DNA of 64,000 nt from JACADW01 sp963747985 (GCA_963747985.1 CAVVHG010000010.1:1-64000); one strand, 5' to 3'. Positions 39,626-48,259 are shown, counted from the first letter of the stretch. Program-made: numbers and translations. The notes: a model not told the origin generated them from the sequence alone.

Positions 39626-39656
39626 TGGAGCAGGAGCCGCCGTTCTTGACAACCGG

Positions 39657-39775
39657 CTATCCTGGGCGAAGTCTATGGCCGGAATAGAGAGAAGGCTGCC
39701 CGTGTTTCAATTCCCGCAGCAGCCACGCCTGCGCCAGGCTCCAATCCCGCGCAGCCGTGAAAAAATACAAATACA
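39657..39775 (-). pseudogene. ECF-type sigma factor C-terminal stub
   Basis: The minus frame ends with AARDWSLAQAWLLRELKHG, the closing helix of the ECF_sub sigma-factor group (relatives end in a REWTLAKAWLYREL-like helix). Genes of this group usually stand next to Ser/Thr kinases like the stub at 39810. Here they are fused in one frame through an accgcagagac repeat, in an order that suggests rearrangement. About 30 codons remain. Confidence 0.5.
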
Positions 39776-39787
39776 ACCGCAGAGACG
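39776..39787. repeat. accgcagagacg repeat half-site, copy B
   Basis: The word accgcagagacg at 39776-39787 matches the left arm of the inverted repeats at 23004 and 42706. No full right arm is seen. It lies exactly at the junction between the kinase stub and the sigma-factor stub, so the repeat may have mediated the deletion. Confidence 0.5.
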
Positions 39788-39809
39788 CGATGATCGCAGA
39801 AGTAACTAT

Positions 39810-40136
39810 TTGATTTCGCTTCAGCCGGGTGTCGAGCGCCTTGTAGACGACGCCCATGCCTCCGGAACCGAGGAGGCTGGTGACCTGGTAGTGGCCGATT
39901 TTGGCGCCGAGCAGGGAAGGGCGTTCATCGTTGAGCTGATGGACGGCCTCTTCGATCGCGGGTTTGCCGAGGAATCCGTCTGCGTGTTCATGCGTTGCGA
40001 GGAGAGATGCGACTTCGGCGCGGAGATCGGCATCGCCGGCGCAGGCCTCGGATAACACACGATCTCGGTCGTCGCCGGTGGCTTCGAGAGCGGCGTGGTA
40101 GATCCGGCTGATCTTCTGCCAGCGTTCCTCGTTCAT
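39810..40136 (-). pseudogene. Ser/Thr kinase N-terminal stub
   Basis: From ATG 40136 the minus frame reads MNEERWQKISRIYHAALEA, a conserved N-terminal helix pair (SEACAGDADLRAEVASLL), and the start of the kinase fold HYQVTSLLGSGGMGVVYKAL. It stops matching after DTRLKR, before the catalytic lysine, where repeat sequence begins. The catalytic core and everything after is lost. The frame stays open to 39657 through the sigma-factor remnant. Confidence 0.75.
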
Positions 40137-40411
40137 CCCAGGTTCGGGCGGACAATTGAATGTCCCCCACTGGAGTTCTCAAGCGCAGTGGAATTGTCCA
40201 GGCGCAGACTTCAGTCTTTGCGGGCTCCGGCCCCGCCAGCCGTGCCGGACTCGTCTGCAGCTTCTCTACGATGCGGTTTCCGGCCGACCACGGGAGCCAT
40301 CCTCCCTTCTGATCGGTCGTAGGGCACATCCGGCAATTGGGGGAAGTCGGGGTCATTATAGGCCGAAACGTGGCGGTATGATAAATCGGCGTTGGTCCGG
40401 CGACGTTTCTA

Positions 40412-40951
40412 TCAGCCGGCTCGTTTCGTATCAGAAAGGAAGGTCGCTTCGACGGCGCGGCGGAAGGTGGGGGGATCGACGGCAGGAAAGAGATAGAGCC
40501 GCGGCTCGATCTGCTCAAAATGCCGGAGCGCAGTCGACGGATCGACCAGATGCCTGCGGATCATCTCCTGCACGTCCGCCAGGTCCTGGGTGTGGCCTCG
40601 TTCAATCTTCGCCAGCGCCTGGGCATAGAAGTCATAGTGGTGGAAGGAAAGCCTGTTCTCCCGGCACACGAACATGCATCGCTCTTCCCATCCCGGAACT
40701 TCCGGGATGAAATCAGCGGGCGAGGCAAGCTCAACGTTTATTTCCAGCGATTCCTTCAAGGCGGGTATTGCTCGATACAGTCGGTCGCTTTCGGGAATGA
40801 CCCGGATATCCACGTCAATCGTTGTCGGACGCCAGCCCAGGAGGACGGCAGTCGCTCCGCCGGTAAAATAGACACGCGCGTGTACGTCCGTCTCCGCGCC
40901 AAGAGCGCGCATGAATTTCCGTATTCGATCCTCGTCAGCTATTTTTCGCAT
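40412..40951 (-). CDS. nucleotidyltransferase-like toxin (DUF6036/AbiEii-type)
   Basis: A 179-aa protein with a minimal nucleotidyltransferase core: RVYFTGGATAVLLGWRPTTI followed by DVDIRVIPES, where the GG and the acidic pair of this fold are visible. The rest is helical, with HHYDFYAQALAKIERGHTQDL. DUF6036 proteins and AbiEii toxins share this layout and occur in two-gene toxin-antitoxin loci. It starts inside the end of the upstream gene (13-base overlap). Confidence 0.75.
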   Translation of the reverse strand: MRKIADEDRIRKFMRALGAETDVHARVYFTGGATAVLLGWRPTTIDVDIRVIPESDRLYRAIPALKESLEINVELASPADFIPEVPGWEERCMFVCRENRLSFHHYDFYAQALAKIERGHTQDLADVQEMIRRHLVDPSTALRHFEQIEPRLYLFPAVDPPTFRRAVEATFLSDTKRAG

Positions 40952-41214
40952 TCGGCCGCGCGCTCGAAGCTTACCAATCTGCGGATCAGGGCGTTGTAGC
41001 GCGAATGTGCTGCGTCCGCATCCTGTTGCCGGAGCAGTTCATAGAGTCGGTGTTCGGGGAAGGGCAGGACATGATCGGGCACAGGCAATCCCAACTGCCT
41101 CAAGCGCGGCGCGCCGATTGAGACGAGGAGCGCTGCGACGGACTCGACTCCGCGATTGAGATCCTGAATGCCTGCTTCCACATACTCGTGTGCGGGCAAC
41201 GACTCCATGCGCAT
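40939..41214 (-). CDS. antitoxin-like partner of the nucleotidyltransferase
   Basis: A 91-aa helical protein with a conserved-looking block: NRGVESVAALLVSIGAPRLR, LPVPDHVLPFPEHRLYELL and SRYNALIRRLVSFERA. It is directly upstream of, and overlaps, the DUF6036 gene. This size and order are what is seen for antitoxins of such pairs; I do not recognise the family by name. ATG 41214 could also be an inner start. Confidence 0.6.
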   Translation of the reverse strand: MRMESLPAHEYVEAGIQDLNRGVESVAALLVSIGAPRLRQLGLPVPDHVLPFPEHRLYELLRQQDADAAHSRYNALIRRLVSFERAAECEK

Positions 41215-41294
41215 GTTTCTATAATAGCACCGCTTACCTTGTTATCAGTGGCCGGCGGCGCCGCCCTTGCTTATCGCGGTCCGGATGTGGTCCT

Positions 41295-42674
41295 TTAGAA
41301 GTAATAGCTGAGCCAGAGGAAGACGCCGGCCGGGGCGCGGTTAGTGTAGGGCGTGTATGGGATATAAATGCCGCCGAATTCCGTTCCGGGCCTTCCCCAG
41401 ACCGCGTTGGCCCCGAACGTCAGCTGTAGATCAGTTAGAATGCTCCAGATTCCGCGAGGTTGGAAGACCCCCGAGGGATCGTGCAGGTTCACGATTGAGG
41501 TTACATAAACGTTGAATAACGGGTGAAGTTCAACCTGCAGCGTGCCGTCGACATAGTACCGACCTAGGGTGAACATCTCGCCGCGCGCCAGCCGTGCCAG
41601 CAGTGCAGGATCGATCGAGCCGACGGAGTAGTCATTTGTGCCGAGGCCGTCGAAATAGAATTCCGCATTCCCGTAAAAGTTCTTTGAACGCCAGACCCAC
41701 GAGTAATCGATATTGGTCACCAGCGCCAGGTAGCCGGCCCGATTGCTGACTTCGTTCAGAAAGGTGTACGTGGCATCCAGGCGCCAGGAAGCCCCGCCCA
41801 CGTCGCCGACGACGCCGAATCCGATGACGTCGTCGGTGTAGTGACGCGCTGCCATGACGTCCAGGTTGATCTTGCCCAGTTCCTTGTGCCACTTGCCGGC
41901 GAGCGACGACTGGCTCATTTCCACATCGTGAGTCAGCGGCTCCCGGCGCACCACGCCCAGCATCTGGAACTCGCCCCATCGTGACGGCACCTGGACCGAC
42001 ACCAAATCTTCTCCGAGCTTATACTCGCGCTCGATGTCCGTCGGGGCGAAGGGATCGAAGATATCCATGGGACTGAATAACAAGCCGTTGCCCCACGTAA
42101 TGGCTTGCCTTCCCACGCGAACGAAACCCCAATCGGGCTTGTAGGTCAACACCAGGCGGTCGAGGCGATTGTCGAGTACGTACCCGTCACTCCGGCTTAT
42201 GACAGCGGTCAGATCCATCAGGCGTCGACGATCGTCGACAGGCTGGATCCGTGCCAGAGCATACGCTCCCAGATATGGGTCCACTCTTGCGAGCCCAAAG
42301 CTCCGCTTGCGGGTGTCGCCTCCCGCGAGGATGGCCTCGTAGTGAGTCTCGAGAGAAAAGCGCGGGCCAAACTGAGTGGTATTTTTCAGGCGGAACTCGA
42401 TGTCGCCGTCATATTGCGGACTGGTCGAGATCGGAGTGAAATAGGAAGTGTCGGAAGGCCAGTTGATGCCGCCTTTTCCTTTGAGGTAACCGCCCCATTT
42501 CCACGAGAGATCCTTCCACCAGGGCGATTTGGCAGATTGCTCTGCCTTCGTATCCGTCTGTGGTGCCCTCTTCTCCGAATCAGTCGGCTCCGGAGCTTGT
42601 TCCTGCGACACCACCGGCCCCACAGCAAGCATCAACGCGAACGCAAGGCCACACCATGTTGCCGACGACGACAT
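41295..42674 (-). CDS. outer-membrane beta-barrel protein of the Lol-like operon
   Basis: A 459-aa protein with a Sec leader (to about residue 23) and a long run of amphipathic strands, ending with aromatic LWLSYYF as outer-membrane barrels do. VRVGRQAITWGNGLLFSPMD and FDPFAPTDIEREYKLG are blocks I associate with barrels encoded beside LolA-like and FtsX-like genes. It may be the outer-membrane exit for whatever the ABC system extracts. It is the last gene of the unit, separated by an inverted-repeat spacer from the ATPase gene. Confidence 0.75.
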   Translation of the reverse strand: MSSSATWCGLAFALMLAVGPVVSQEQAPEPTDSEKRAPQTDTKAEQSAKSPWWKDLSWKWGGYLKGKGGINWPSDTSYFTPISTSPQYDGDIEFRLKNTTQFGPRFSLETHYEAILAGGDTRKRSFGLARVDPYLGAYALARIQPVDDRRRLMDLTAVISRSDGYVLDNRLDRLVLTYKPDWGFVRVGRQAITWGNGLLFSPMDIFDPFAPTDIEREYKLGEDLVSVQVPSRWGEFQMLGVVRREPLTHDVEMSQSSLAGKWHKELGKINLDVMAARHYTDDVIGFGVVGDVGGASWRLDATYTFLNEVSNRAGYLALVTNIDYSWVWRSKNFYGNAEFYFDGLGTNDYSVGSIDPALLARLARGEMFTLGRYYVDGTLQVELHPLFNVYVTSIVNLHDPSGVFQPRGIWSILTDLQLTFGANAVWGRPGTEFGGIYIPYTPYTNRAPAGVFLWLSYYF

Positions 42675-42705
42675 ATTGGTCTTCCGAACACGACTGTTCC
42701 CTGAT

Positions 42706-42795
42706 TCACCGCAGAGACGCCGAGTGCGCAGAGGTAATACTCAGATCCAAATAAGCCAGAAGTGCTGCTCTGCGGTCTTTGCGCCTTTGCGGTGA
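42706..42795. repeat. accgcagagac-type inverted repeat, copy C
   Basis: tcaccgca (42706-42713) pairs with tgcggtga (42788-42795). The inner parts gagacgc and ctctgcggtctttgcgc add weaker pairing. It lies between the ATPase gene and the barrel gene and shares the accgcagagacg word with copies at 23004 and 39776. Confidence 0.6.
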
Positions 42796-42809
42796 GCATC
42801 CTTCACAGG

Positions 42810-43493
42810 TCAGTTGTGCCTCTCCTCCACGACCCGGCCGTCGCGGATCATCACAAGACGCCGGGCGTACTGCATGACCATGTTGTCGTGAGTAGAGAAA
42901 ATGAAGGTCACGCCCTTGCTTTGGTTGAGTTCCTTCATCATGTCCAGCAGCGCGCTGCCGGTTTTTGAATCCAGGTTGGCTGTCGGTTCATCCGCCAACA
43001 CGATCGACGGGTTGGAGACGATGGCTCGCGCCACCGCCACGCGCTGCTGCTGGCCCCCGGAGAGCTGGCTCGGCCGGCGGTCGAACATCCCGTCGAGGCC
43101 GACTTCCTTCAAGATGGATCGGGCCAATTCGGTGCGCTCGCGGACCGGCACGCCCTTGAGAAGCATGACGAATTCCACATTCTCCTGTGCCGAGAGGACG
43201 GGTATGAGGTTGTAGGACTGGAAAATGAACCCCACCTTCTGGAGCCGCATCTCGGCCAGTTCGGTCTGGCTCATGCCTTCCAGCGCCTGACCGTCGACCC
43301 GGATGGTTCCGGAAGTAGTCGAGTCCAATCCGCCGATCAGATTCAGGAGCGTGGTCTTGCCGGAACCCGAGGGCCCGGCGAGGGCCACGAACTCCCCCGG
43401 CTCTACACTCAGGTTGACCGTCTCGAGAGCCCCCACATCCACCAGGCCTTGACGGTACACCTTCCGGACATTCTCACACTCGACGATGCTCAT
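42810..43493 (-). CDS. ABC transporter ATP-binding protein (LolD-like)
   Basis: A 227-aa nucleotide-binding subunit of the LolD/MacB class. Walker A is ALAGPSGSGKTTLLNLIGG, the signature is QLSGGQQQRVAVARA, Walker B is SIVLADEPTANLDS, and the switch histidine is FIFSTHD. ATG 43493 follows ggag. It would power the two FtsX-type permeases upstream in the operon, although a 343-base hairpin-rich spacer lies between. Confidence 0.93.
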   Translation of the reverse strand: MSIVECENVRKVYRQGLVDVGALETVNLSVEPGEFVALAGPSGSGKTTLLNLIGGLDSTTSGTIRVDGQALEGMSQTELAEMRLQKVGFIFQSYNLIPVLSAQENVEFVMLLKGVPVRERTELARSILKEVGLDGMFDRRPSQLSGGQQQRVAVARAIVSNPSIVLADEPTANLDSKTGSALLDMMKELNQSKGVTFIFSTHDNMVMQYARRLVMIRDGRVVEERHN

Positions 43494-43610
43494 AGTTTTC
43501 TCCAGACGATAGCCCCTCCGCGACCGGGGGGTGGGTCCGCGCCGGTCAGGCGGTTACAGCACTTACTATGATACCGGCTTACAGCCCTCGAAGCCGTCTT
43601 GGCTCCCGTA

Positions 43611-43829
43611 CCTGGCGCGTTGCGCCAGGCTGGTATGAATCGGGCCTTCGGCCCTCGGAACCGTGCTTACATCACCATCTGCAGCGCTGAAAGCGCATTC
43701 TCATACCAGCCCGGGGCGAAGCCCCGGGTTTGCATCCATGCGCAGAAATCAAGGGCTGAAGGCCCGCTCCACAGATCTCCGAAACAACCTCGCCGGCGCG
43801 GACCGGGCGCGCTTCAGCGAAGCGCGCCC
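43611..43829. repeat. array of six hairpins inside the Lol-like operon
   Basis: Perfect stems in order: cctggcgc-gtt-gcgccagg (43611-43629), gggcc-ttc-ggccc (43642-43654), gcgct-gaa-agcgc (43684-43696), cccggggc-gaa-gccccggg (43710-43728), gggc-tgaa-gccc style (about 43753-43764), gggcgcgctt-cagcg-aagcgcgccc (43805-43829). Most loops are gaa or a ttc type. The spacer 43494-43836 has no other feature. Confidence 0.75.
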
Positions 43830-43836
43830 ACTCCGC

Positions 43837-45057
43837 CTACGTTCGGGCGAGAGCTTCCACCGGCTTGAAGCGGGATGCCTTCAAGGCCGGGTACATGCTC
43901 ACCAGTATCCCGAGAGCCAGCACGGTCAGATCGGCCACGGCCACATCCTTGACCGCAAGCACCGGGTAAATGACCGTGGACATTCCGAAGTATTCGGAGC
44001 CCGCCGCCAGGGCCGACAGGTCGATCCCGGTCCTGGCCAGGATCCGGACTGATGCGAAACCGATGATGTTGCCGACCACCGCTCCGATGCACAGCAGGTA
44101 CAAGCCTTCGATGACCACACCCTTGAGAATACGGCTCGGCCGCATCCCCAGGGCCTTCAGCAGCCCGAACTCGCGCATGCGTTCGTAGACGGCCATAAGG
44201 ACGGTATTCACCAGGCCGAATCCCATCGCCACGAACACAACCACGTTCCAGATGTACATGAAGCCGTCCATCAGCCTCATATATGCCTGGACCATCGGCA
44301 GGAGCCCCTGCCATGTCCAGACCTCCACGTCCTTTGGCAATTCGCGTTTCAAATCCGCAGCCACCCGTTCGGCCATCCTGCTCTTGGGGAGCAGTACGGA
44401 GATTTGTGAGACCGCTGTTTTGATCTTCAGCATGTTCTGGGCCGAGGGAAGGGTGATGAACACGTACTGTTTCTCAGTGGCTTCGAGCTCCGCGCGGAAG
44501 GCACCGCGGATCCGGAATGCGCGCGACGCTATCTCCCGGTCGGTACCCTGTGCCATGAGCACCAGTTTGTGTCCGAGCCGCGTCTCGAAGTCCTTGAGCA
44601 ACGCCTCTCCGACGAGAATCCCCTCGTCGTCATCTTCCTCGAGATACTTCCCCCGGGCGACGGAATGGCCGATAAAGGAAAGCCTGGCCTCCCGGTCCGG
44701 GACAATCCCCACGAGTGTCACGCCCGTGGAATGACGGGCGTTGCTGACGATGGCCCCGACACTCACTCTGGGCGCCCAGAAGCTGCCGGCGGGGAGGCGG
44801 GTTTCGAGGACGCGCTCGATGAGTTCAGGCTGCTCGATGCTGTTCTCCACGACCGGGTCCTGGTGGTAGAGCGGGGCCAGGATCTGGATGTGACCCGTGA
44901 GCGTGGAGATCCCGTTGTCCACCAGGTTCTCCAGGAAGCCCCGGGATATCGCGTTGAGCAGGATCATGCTCCATACGCCGATGATCACGGCGATCAGGAT
45001 CACCGCCGTGCGTCGGGGATTCCGCCAGACATTGCGCCAGGCCAACTGAAAGTGCAT
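43837..45057 (-). CDS. FtsX/LolC-type ABC permease 2
   Basis: A 406-aa permease with the MacB/FtsX layout: an N-terminal helix (RRTAVILIAVIIGVWSMILL), a large periplasmic domain, then three C-terminal helices around MREFGLLKALGMRPSRILKG, which is the coupling-helix region. It starts with MHFQLAWRNVWRNPRR, matching the paralogue upstream. I set the start at ATG 45057, after cggag, rather than the longer frame. It probably forms a heterodimer with permease 1. Confidence 0.9.
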   Translation of the reverse strand: MHFQLAWRNVWRNPRRTAVILIAVIIGVWSMILLNAISRGFLENLVDNGISTLTGHIQILAPLYHQDPVVENSIEQPELIERVLETRLPAGSFWAPRVSVGAIVSNARHSTGVTLVGIVPDREARLSFIGHSVARGKYLEEDDDEGILVGEALLKDFETRLGHKLVLMAQGTDREIASRAFRIRGAFRAELEATEKQYVFITLPSAQNMLKIKTAVSQISVLLPKSRMAERVAADLKRELPKDVEVWTWQGLLPMVQAYMRLMDGFMYIWNVVVFVAMGFGLVNTVLMAVYERMREFGLLKALGMRPSRILKGVVIEGLYLLCIGAVVGNIIGFASVRILARTGIDLSALAAGSEYFGMSTVIYPVLAVKDVAVADLTVLALGILVSMYPALKASRFKPVEALART

Positions 45058-45089
45058 GTTCCGTCTCCGCTCAGGCCCCTCACGGGCTC

Positions 45090-46328
45090 TCAGACGTGAC
45101 CGAGTGCGGCAATCGGTCGCAGACGCCTCACCCTCACCGCCGGTATCAACGCGGTGAAGAATGTAATGATGAACACGGCTGACGGCCCGATGGCGACGGA
45201 CCACACCGACATCCGCGGGTATATGCGATCGGGAATGCCGAATTGCTTGAGAATATCGTCGGCGCCGCCCAGGGCGATGCCGTGAATCTGGAAATACCAT
45301 GTCAGCACGACGCCCGCGCCGATCCCCGTGAGGATCCCGATGGCGGTCATCGTCATCGATTCCATCAGCAGAACACGTATCAGCCGGCCCGGCGTCGTGC
45401 CGAGGGCCATCATCACCCCGAATTCCCTGGTGCGCTCCAGGATAGCCATCACGAAGGTGTTGAGGATGCTGAAGGCCACGACGATGACCAGGAAGAGATA
45501 GAAGATCACACCGCTCATCATGTCGATCTTGATGCCCTGAATGAGTCCAGGCATCAGTTCCATCCAGTCGAGCACTACCAGCGACCTGGCGTCGGGTAAC
45601 TGTGCGACGCTGCCGGCAATCTCGCGTTTCAACCCTGCCGTGTTTCTCAGGTTCCGCCCCATGACGACGACTTCGTGGACGGCATCGTCCATGCTGTAAA
45701 CCTGCTGGAACGTGTCGAGCGGAATGTTGATCGTGGAGCGGTCGAATTCCTCCTGGCCAGACGAGAAAATCCCTTTGACAGTGAGGACCGTCGCCGCTAC
45801 GGAACCGTCGCGACCCTGCCCCAGTACCACAAGTTCATCTCCCACGTTGACCTTGAGATTTCGGGCCAGCAGATCGCCGACCAGCGCCCGGGTTCCGTCC
45901 CCGGGCACAAGATACTCTCCCTTCCGCATCAGTGATTTCAGGGTGGAGACCTGGGTCTCACGGTCCGGCTGGATCCCGATCACCAGTACGCCGTATGTTC
46001 TTTGTTTGGAGGACACGAGGGAGAAGGCGTTGGCGCGGTAGGTGAAGGCTCTCACTTCGGGATTGGCTGCCAGGATTCGGGCAACCCGTTCCGGTTGCGT
46101 CACGACCTGGTAGATGTTGTGCTCCTGCTGGTATCCCTTGGCTTGCACCTGCAGGTACCCGGTGTGGATTCGGACTGAGAAATCGATCATCGAGTAGTAG
46201 GAGCCGAACTGCAAGGAGAGCATGAAGACAAGCAGGGAGCAGGCAAAGACGATGGCGCAGATGGTCAGGATGGACCGGCGCGGGTTGCGCCAGATGTTTC
46301 GCCAGGCCATCCGGTAGTCCATGGACAT
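45090..46328 (-). CDS. FtsX/LolE-type ABC permease 1
   Basis: A 412-aa permease paralogous to the next gene: MDYRMAWRNIWRNPRRSILT, a periplasmic domain, and the C-terminal helices with TREFGVMMALGTTPGRLIRV. Such pairs in LolCDE-type systems extract lipoproteins or lipids from the inner membrane and pass them to a LolA-like carrier. ATG 46328 lies six bases after the stop of the LolA-like gene, so they are co-translated. Confidence 0.9.
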   Translation of the reverse strand: MSMDYRMAWRNIWRNPRRSILTICAIVFACSLLVFMLSLQFGSYYSMIDFSVRIHTGYLQVQAKGYQQEHNIYQVVTQPERVARILAANPEVRAFTYRANAFSLVSSKQRTYGVLVIGIQPDRETQVSTLKSLMRKGEYLVPGDGTRALVGDLLARNLKVNVGDELVVLGQGRDGSVAATVLTVKGIFSSGQEEFDRSTINIPLDTFQQVYSMDDAVHEVVVMGRNLRNTAGLKREIAGSVAQLPDARSLVVLDWMELMPGLIQGIKIDMMSGVIFYLFLVIVVAFSILNTFVMAILERTREFGVMMALGTTPGRLIRVLLMESMTMTAIGILTGIGAGVVLTWYFQIHGIALGGADDILKQFGIPDRIYPRMSVWSVAIGPSAVFIITFFTALIPAVRVRRLRPIAALGHV

Positions 46329-46334
46329 GGCAAC

Positions 46335-47102
46335 CTACCGCTCCTGGTTCCTCAGGTTGGACAGCGTGAACAGGCGATCCGGCAGGGTATTCAGGAATTT
46401 CAGTTCCCGGTAGTCAAGCCTTGTGTACTCGTTCTCCTTTTCGGCCTTGCGCATGATCCAGACCATGGGGAAGGGCTTGCCGTCCACCGGCTTGATATCA
46501 GTGGCGTCCATCGCCTTGACCAGTTTCATGTCCTCGTCGTAGAACTCCTGCCGCAGGATCACATAGTCTTCACGGATCTTCAGCTTCTGCATTCCCCAGA
46601 TCACCGGCGCGCGCGGCTTCGGCATGGACTTGACCAGGTAGACCTTCTTGCCCGCGTCAGTCTCTATTCCGGTCACCTCGTGGGCGTAATCGACCAGCAG
46701 CGTGTCGGATTTGGCGAGGTCATTGTTGGAATAATCCGATCCCATCCACTCCTGGGACATCATGGAGGGAGGCAGCTTGATGACCTGGTTGATCTTCGGA
46801 TTGAAGGTCCACATCTCATCGTCTTTGAGCAGCGTTCCGTTTCCCTGGTCCTTGGCCGGTTCGATGATGGAAAAGATGCTTTCCTTCTCCCCGCGCGTCC
46901 AGGCCTTGATCGTCATGCCTCGCTCCCAGTCGGGCCGATGAATAGTCATCTTCACGGTCGAGATCGAGGCCGTCCCGCGCCAGTAGTCGAAAGCCGCCGT
47001 CACCAGCTTAGCGGCATCAGGCTGCTGTGCGTGTGAGGACGGGGGAATAGCTGCGGCAGCCAATACAAAGACAATCAGGGTGCAAAAAAGTGGGCGGTGC
47101 AT
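46335..47102 (-). CDS. outer-membrane lipoprotein-sorting-like protein (LolA-like)
   Basis: A 255-aa exported protein. ATG 47102, after gaggag, starts a Sec leader (FCTLIVFVLAAAAIPPSSHA). The mature part has the LolA-like unclosed-barrel pattern: TVKMTIHRPDWERGMTIKAW, DDEMWTFNPKINQVIKLPPS, and RQEFYDEDMKLVKAMDATDI. It would carry a lipidated or hydrophobic cargo across the periplasm. It is the first gene of the operon with two permeases, an ATPase and a barrel. Confidence 0.88.
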   Translation of the reverse strand: MHRPLFCTLIVFVLAAAAIPPSSHAQQPDAAKLVTAAFDYWRGTASISTVKMTIHRPDWERGMTIKAWTRGEKESIFSIIEPAKDQGNGTLLKDDEMWTFNPKINQVIKLPPSMMSQEWMGSDYSNNDLAKSDTLLVDYAHEVTGIETDAGKKVYLVKSMPKPRAPVIWGMQKLKIREDYVILRQEFYDEDMKLVKAMDATDIKPVDGKPFPMVWIMRKAEKENEYTRLDYRELKFLNTLPDRLFTLSNLRNQER

Positions 47103-47217
47103 TGCGATCTCCTCGATGGTGTCGGTCGCTGGAGAGGCCTTCCCGCTTCCGGGGCTCGCGAGATGAAGTCCAAATCCGACCGGTGCCAGCATACGATTCA
47201 GCATACTACGATGCCGT

Positions 47218-47317
47218 GGGGATAGTCACCAGTGTCCCCAATAATCGGAAACACGTGTGAGGCCGACGCTGCAACGGAGGCCGCGCTGGCATGCAGGCGA
47301 CACTGGTGACTGTCCCC
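47218..47317. mobile_element. 100-bp MITE-like element
   Basis: ggggatagtcaccagtgtcc (starts 47218) and its inverted copy, 47296-47317, match at 20 of 22 positions and bound a 100-bp non-coding segment. The right arm touches the stop codon of the next gene (47318-47320). Inverted repeats with a gacactggtgactgtcccc core are, as far as I recall, dispersed in many soil genomes, often tied to REP-type transposases. None is present here. Confidence 0.7.
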
Positions 47318-48259
47318 CTATGCCCAGGGGCGGGGGCGATCCTGAATGCCCGGATCGGCAAGAACTTGCCTGGCGATCTCCACGTTCTCTTTCACGAAGA
47401 AGTCGAGCATGCCGACGGCGAGGAAGTCGGCGCCGTTTTCGAACGCATAACGGAAGCCGGCCTGCGGCTTGATGGCGCCGGCGGCCAGAACTTTGAAGCC
47501 GATCCAGGGCGTTCGCATCGTCTTCATGAATTCGATCGTTTCCTCAGGGTACTGTTCCCAAATGCAGTCGTGGTCGTCGGGTCCCCAGCTGTCCACCAGA
47601 AATGATTTTCTTTGCCCGCGCGGCAGGGCTGAGTAGTAGTTGTCGTGGTGGATCGTCTTGAAATGAAAGTCGGGCTTGAGGCCGGCCTTCTCGCAGGCAA
47701 TGGGCACCTGCCTGTCATGAGCGCCGATCCCTGCAATCAAACCATTCTTGCGGACCGCATCCAGGAACTTGTCGATCAGGTCGAGTTTACCTGCCTGGAC
47801 CCACCGGTCCGCCTCTGCGCCGCGGATGAAGGCTCCGGCCACGCCGTTGTCTATGGCTTCCCGGGTCTTCTCCATCAGGGTTCTCCCTGTCCCGACGTCT
47901 TCTCTCTCCAGCATCACCATGGCGAGCGCCTGTATCTTTCCGCCACGCGCTTTGCGATACCTGACTGAGAGGGACTCGCCCTCGATCATGGTGTTGATGC
48001 CGTTCTGCTCGCAGAGTTCGAGCGTATCGAAGATCTTTTCCTGCGTGCAGTAATGGCTAAGAAGTTTGCCCACGTAGATCAGATCGCGGCTGTGGGCCCC
48101 GCCGTAGAACGGGTTGGAACCGCAGATCAGGCGGCTGATTTCAACATTGCCGATTTTGCCCGTGGGCATGGGGGATGCGGCCGGCCTGGCCCGCAGGTTC
48201 GCCGCCGCGATGGATGCTGCAACCGAAGATTTCATGAATGTTCGCCGACCTACCTTCAT
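47318..48259 (-). CDS. Tat-leader TIM-barrel protein (aldo/keto reductase-like)
   Basis: A 313-aa protein with a Tat-type leader (GRRTFMKSSVAASIAAANLR). It then has GNVEISRLICGSNPFYGGAH, which resembles the N-terminal strand of aldo/keto reductases, and barrel-type segments VAGAFIRGAEADRWVQAGK and GADFLAVGMLDFFV. The catalytic tyrosine/lysine of true reductases is not obvious, so the function is open. ATG 48259 has a perfect ggaggt; the GTG six bases earlier overlaps that site. Confidence 0.65.
   Translation of the reverse strand: MKVGRRTFMKSSVAASIAAANLRARPAASPMPTGKIGNVEISRLICGSNPFYGGAHSRDLIYVGKLLSHYCTQEKIFDTLELCEQNGINTMIEGESLSVRYRKARGGKIQALAMVMLEREDVGTGRTLMEKTREAIDNGVAGAFIRGAEADRWVQAGKLDLIDKFLDAVRKNGLIAGIGAHDRQVPIACEKAGLKPDFHFKTIHHDNYYSALPRGQRKSFLVDSWGPDDHDCIWEQYPEETIEFMKTMRTPWIGFKVLAAGAIKPQAGFRYAFENGADFLAVGMLDFFVKENVEIARQVLADPGIQDRPRPWA

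Noticed and set aside
43611..43829. Possible CRISPR array
   Set aside because: The units are different palindromes with no constant repeat and no regular spacers, and no cas genes are near.
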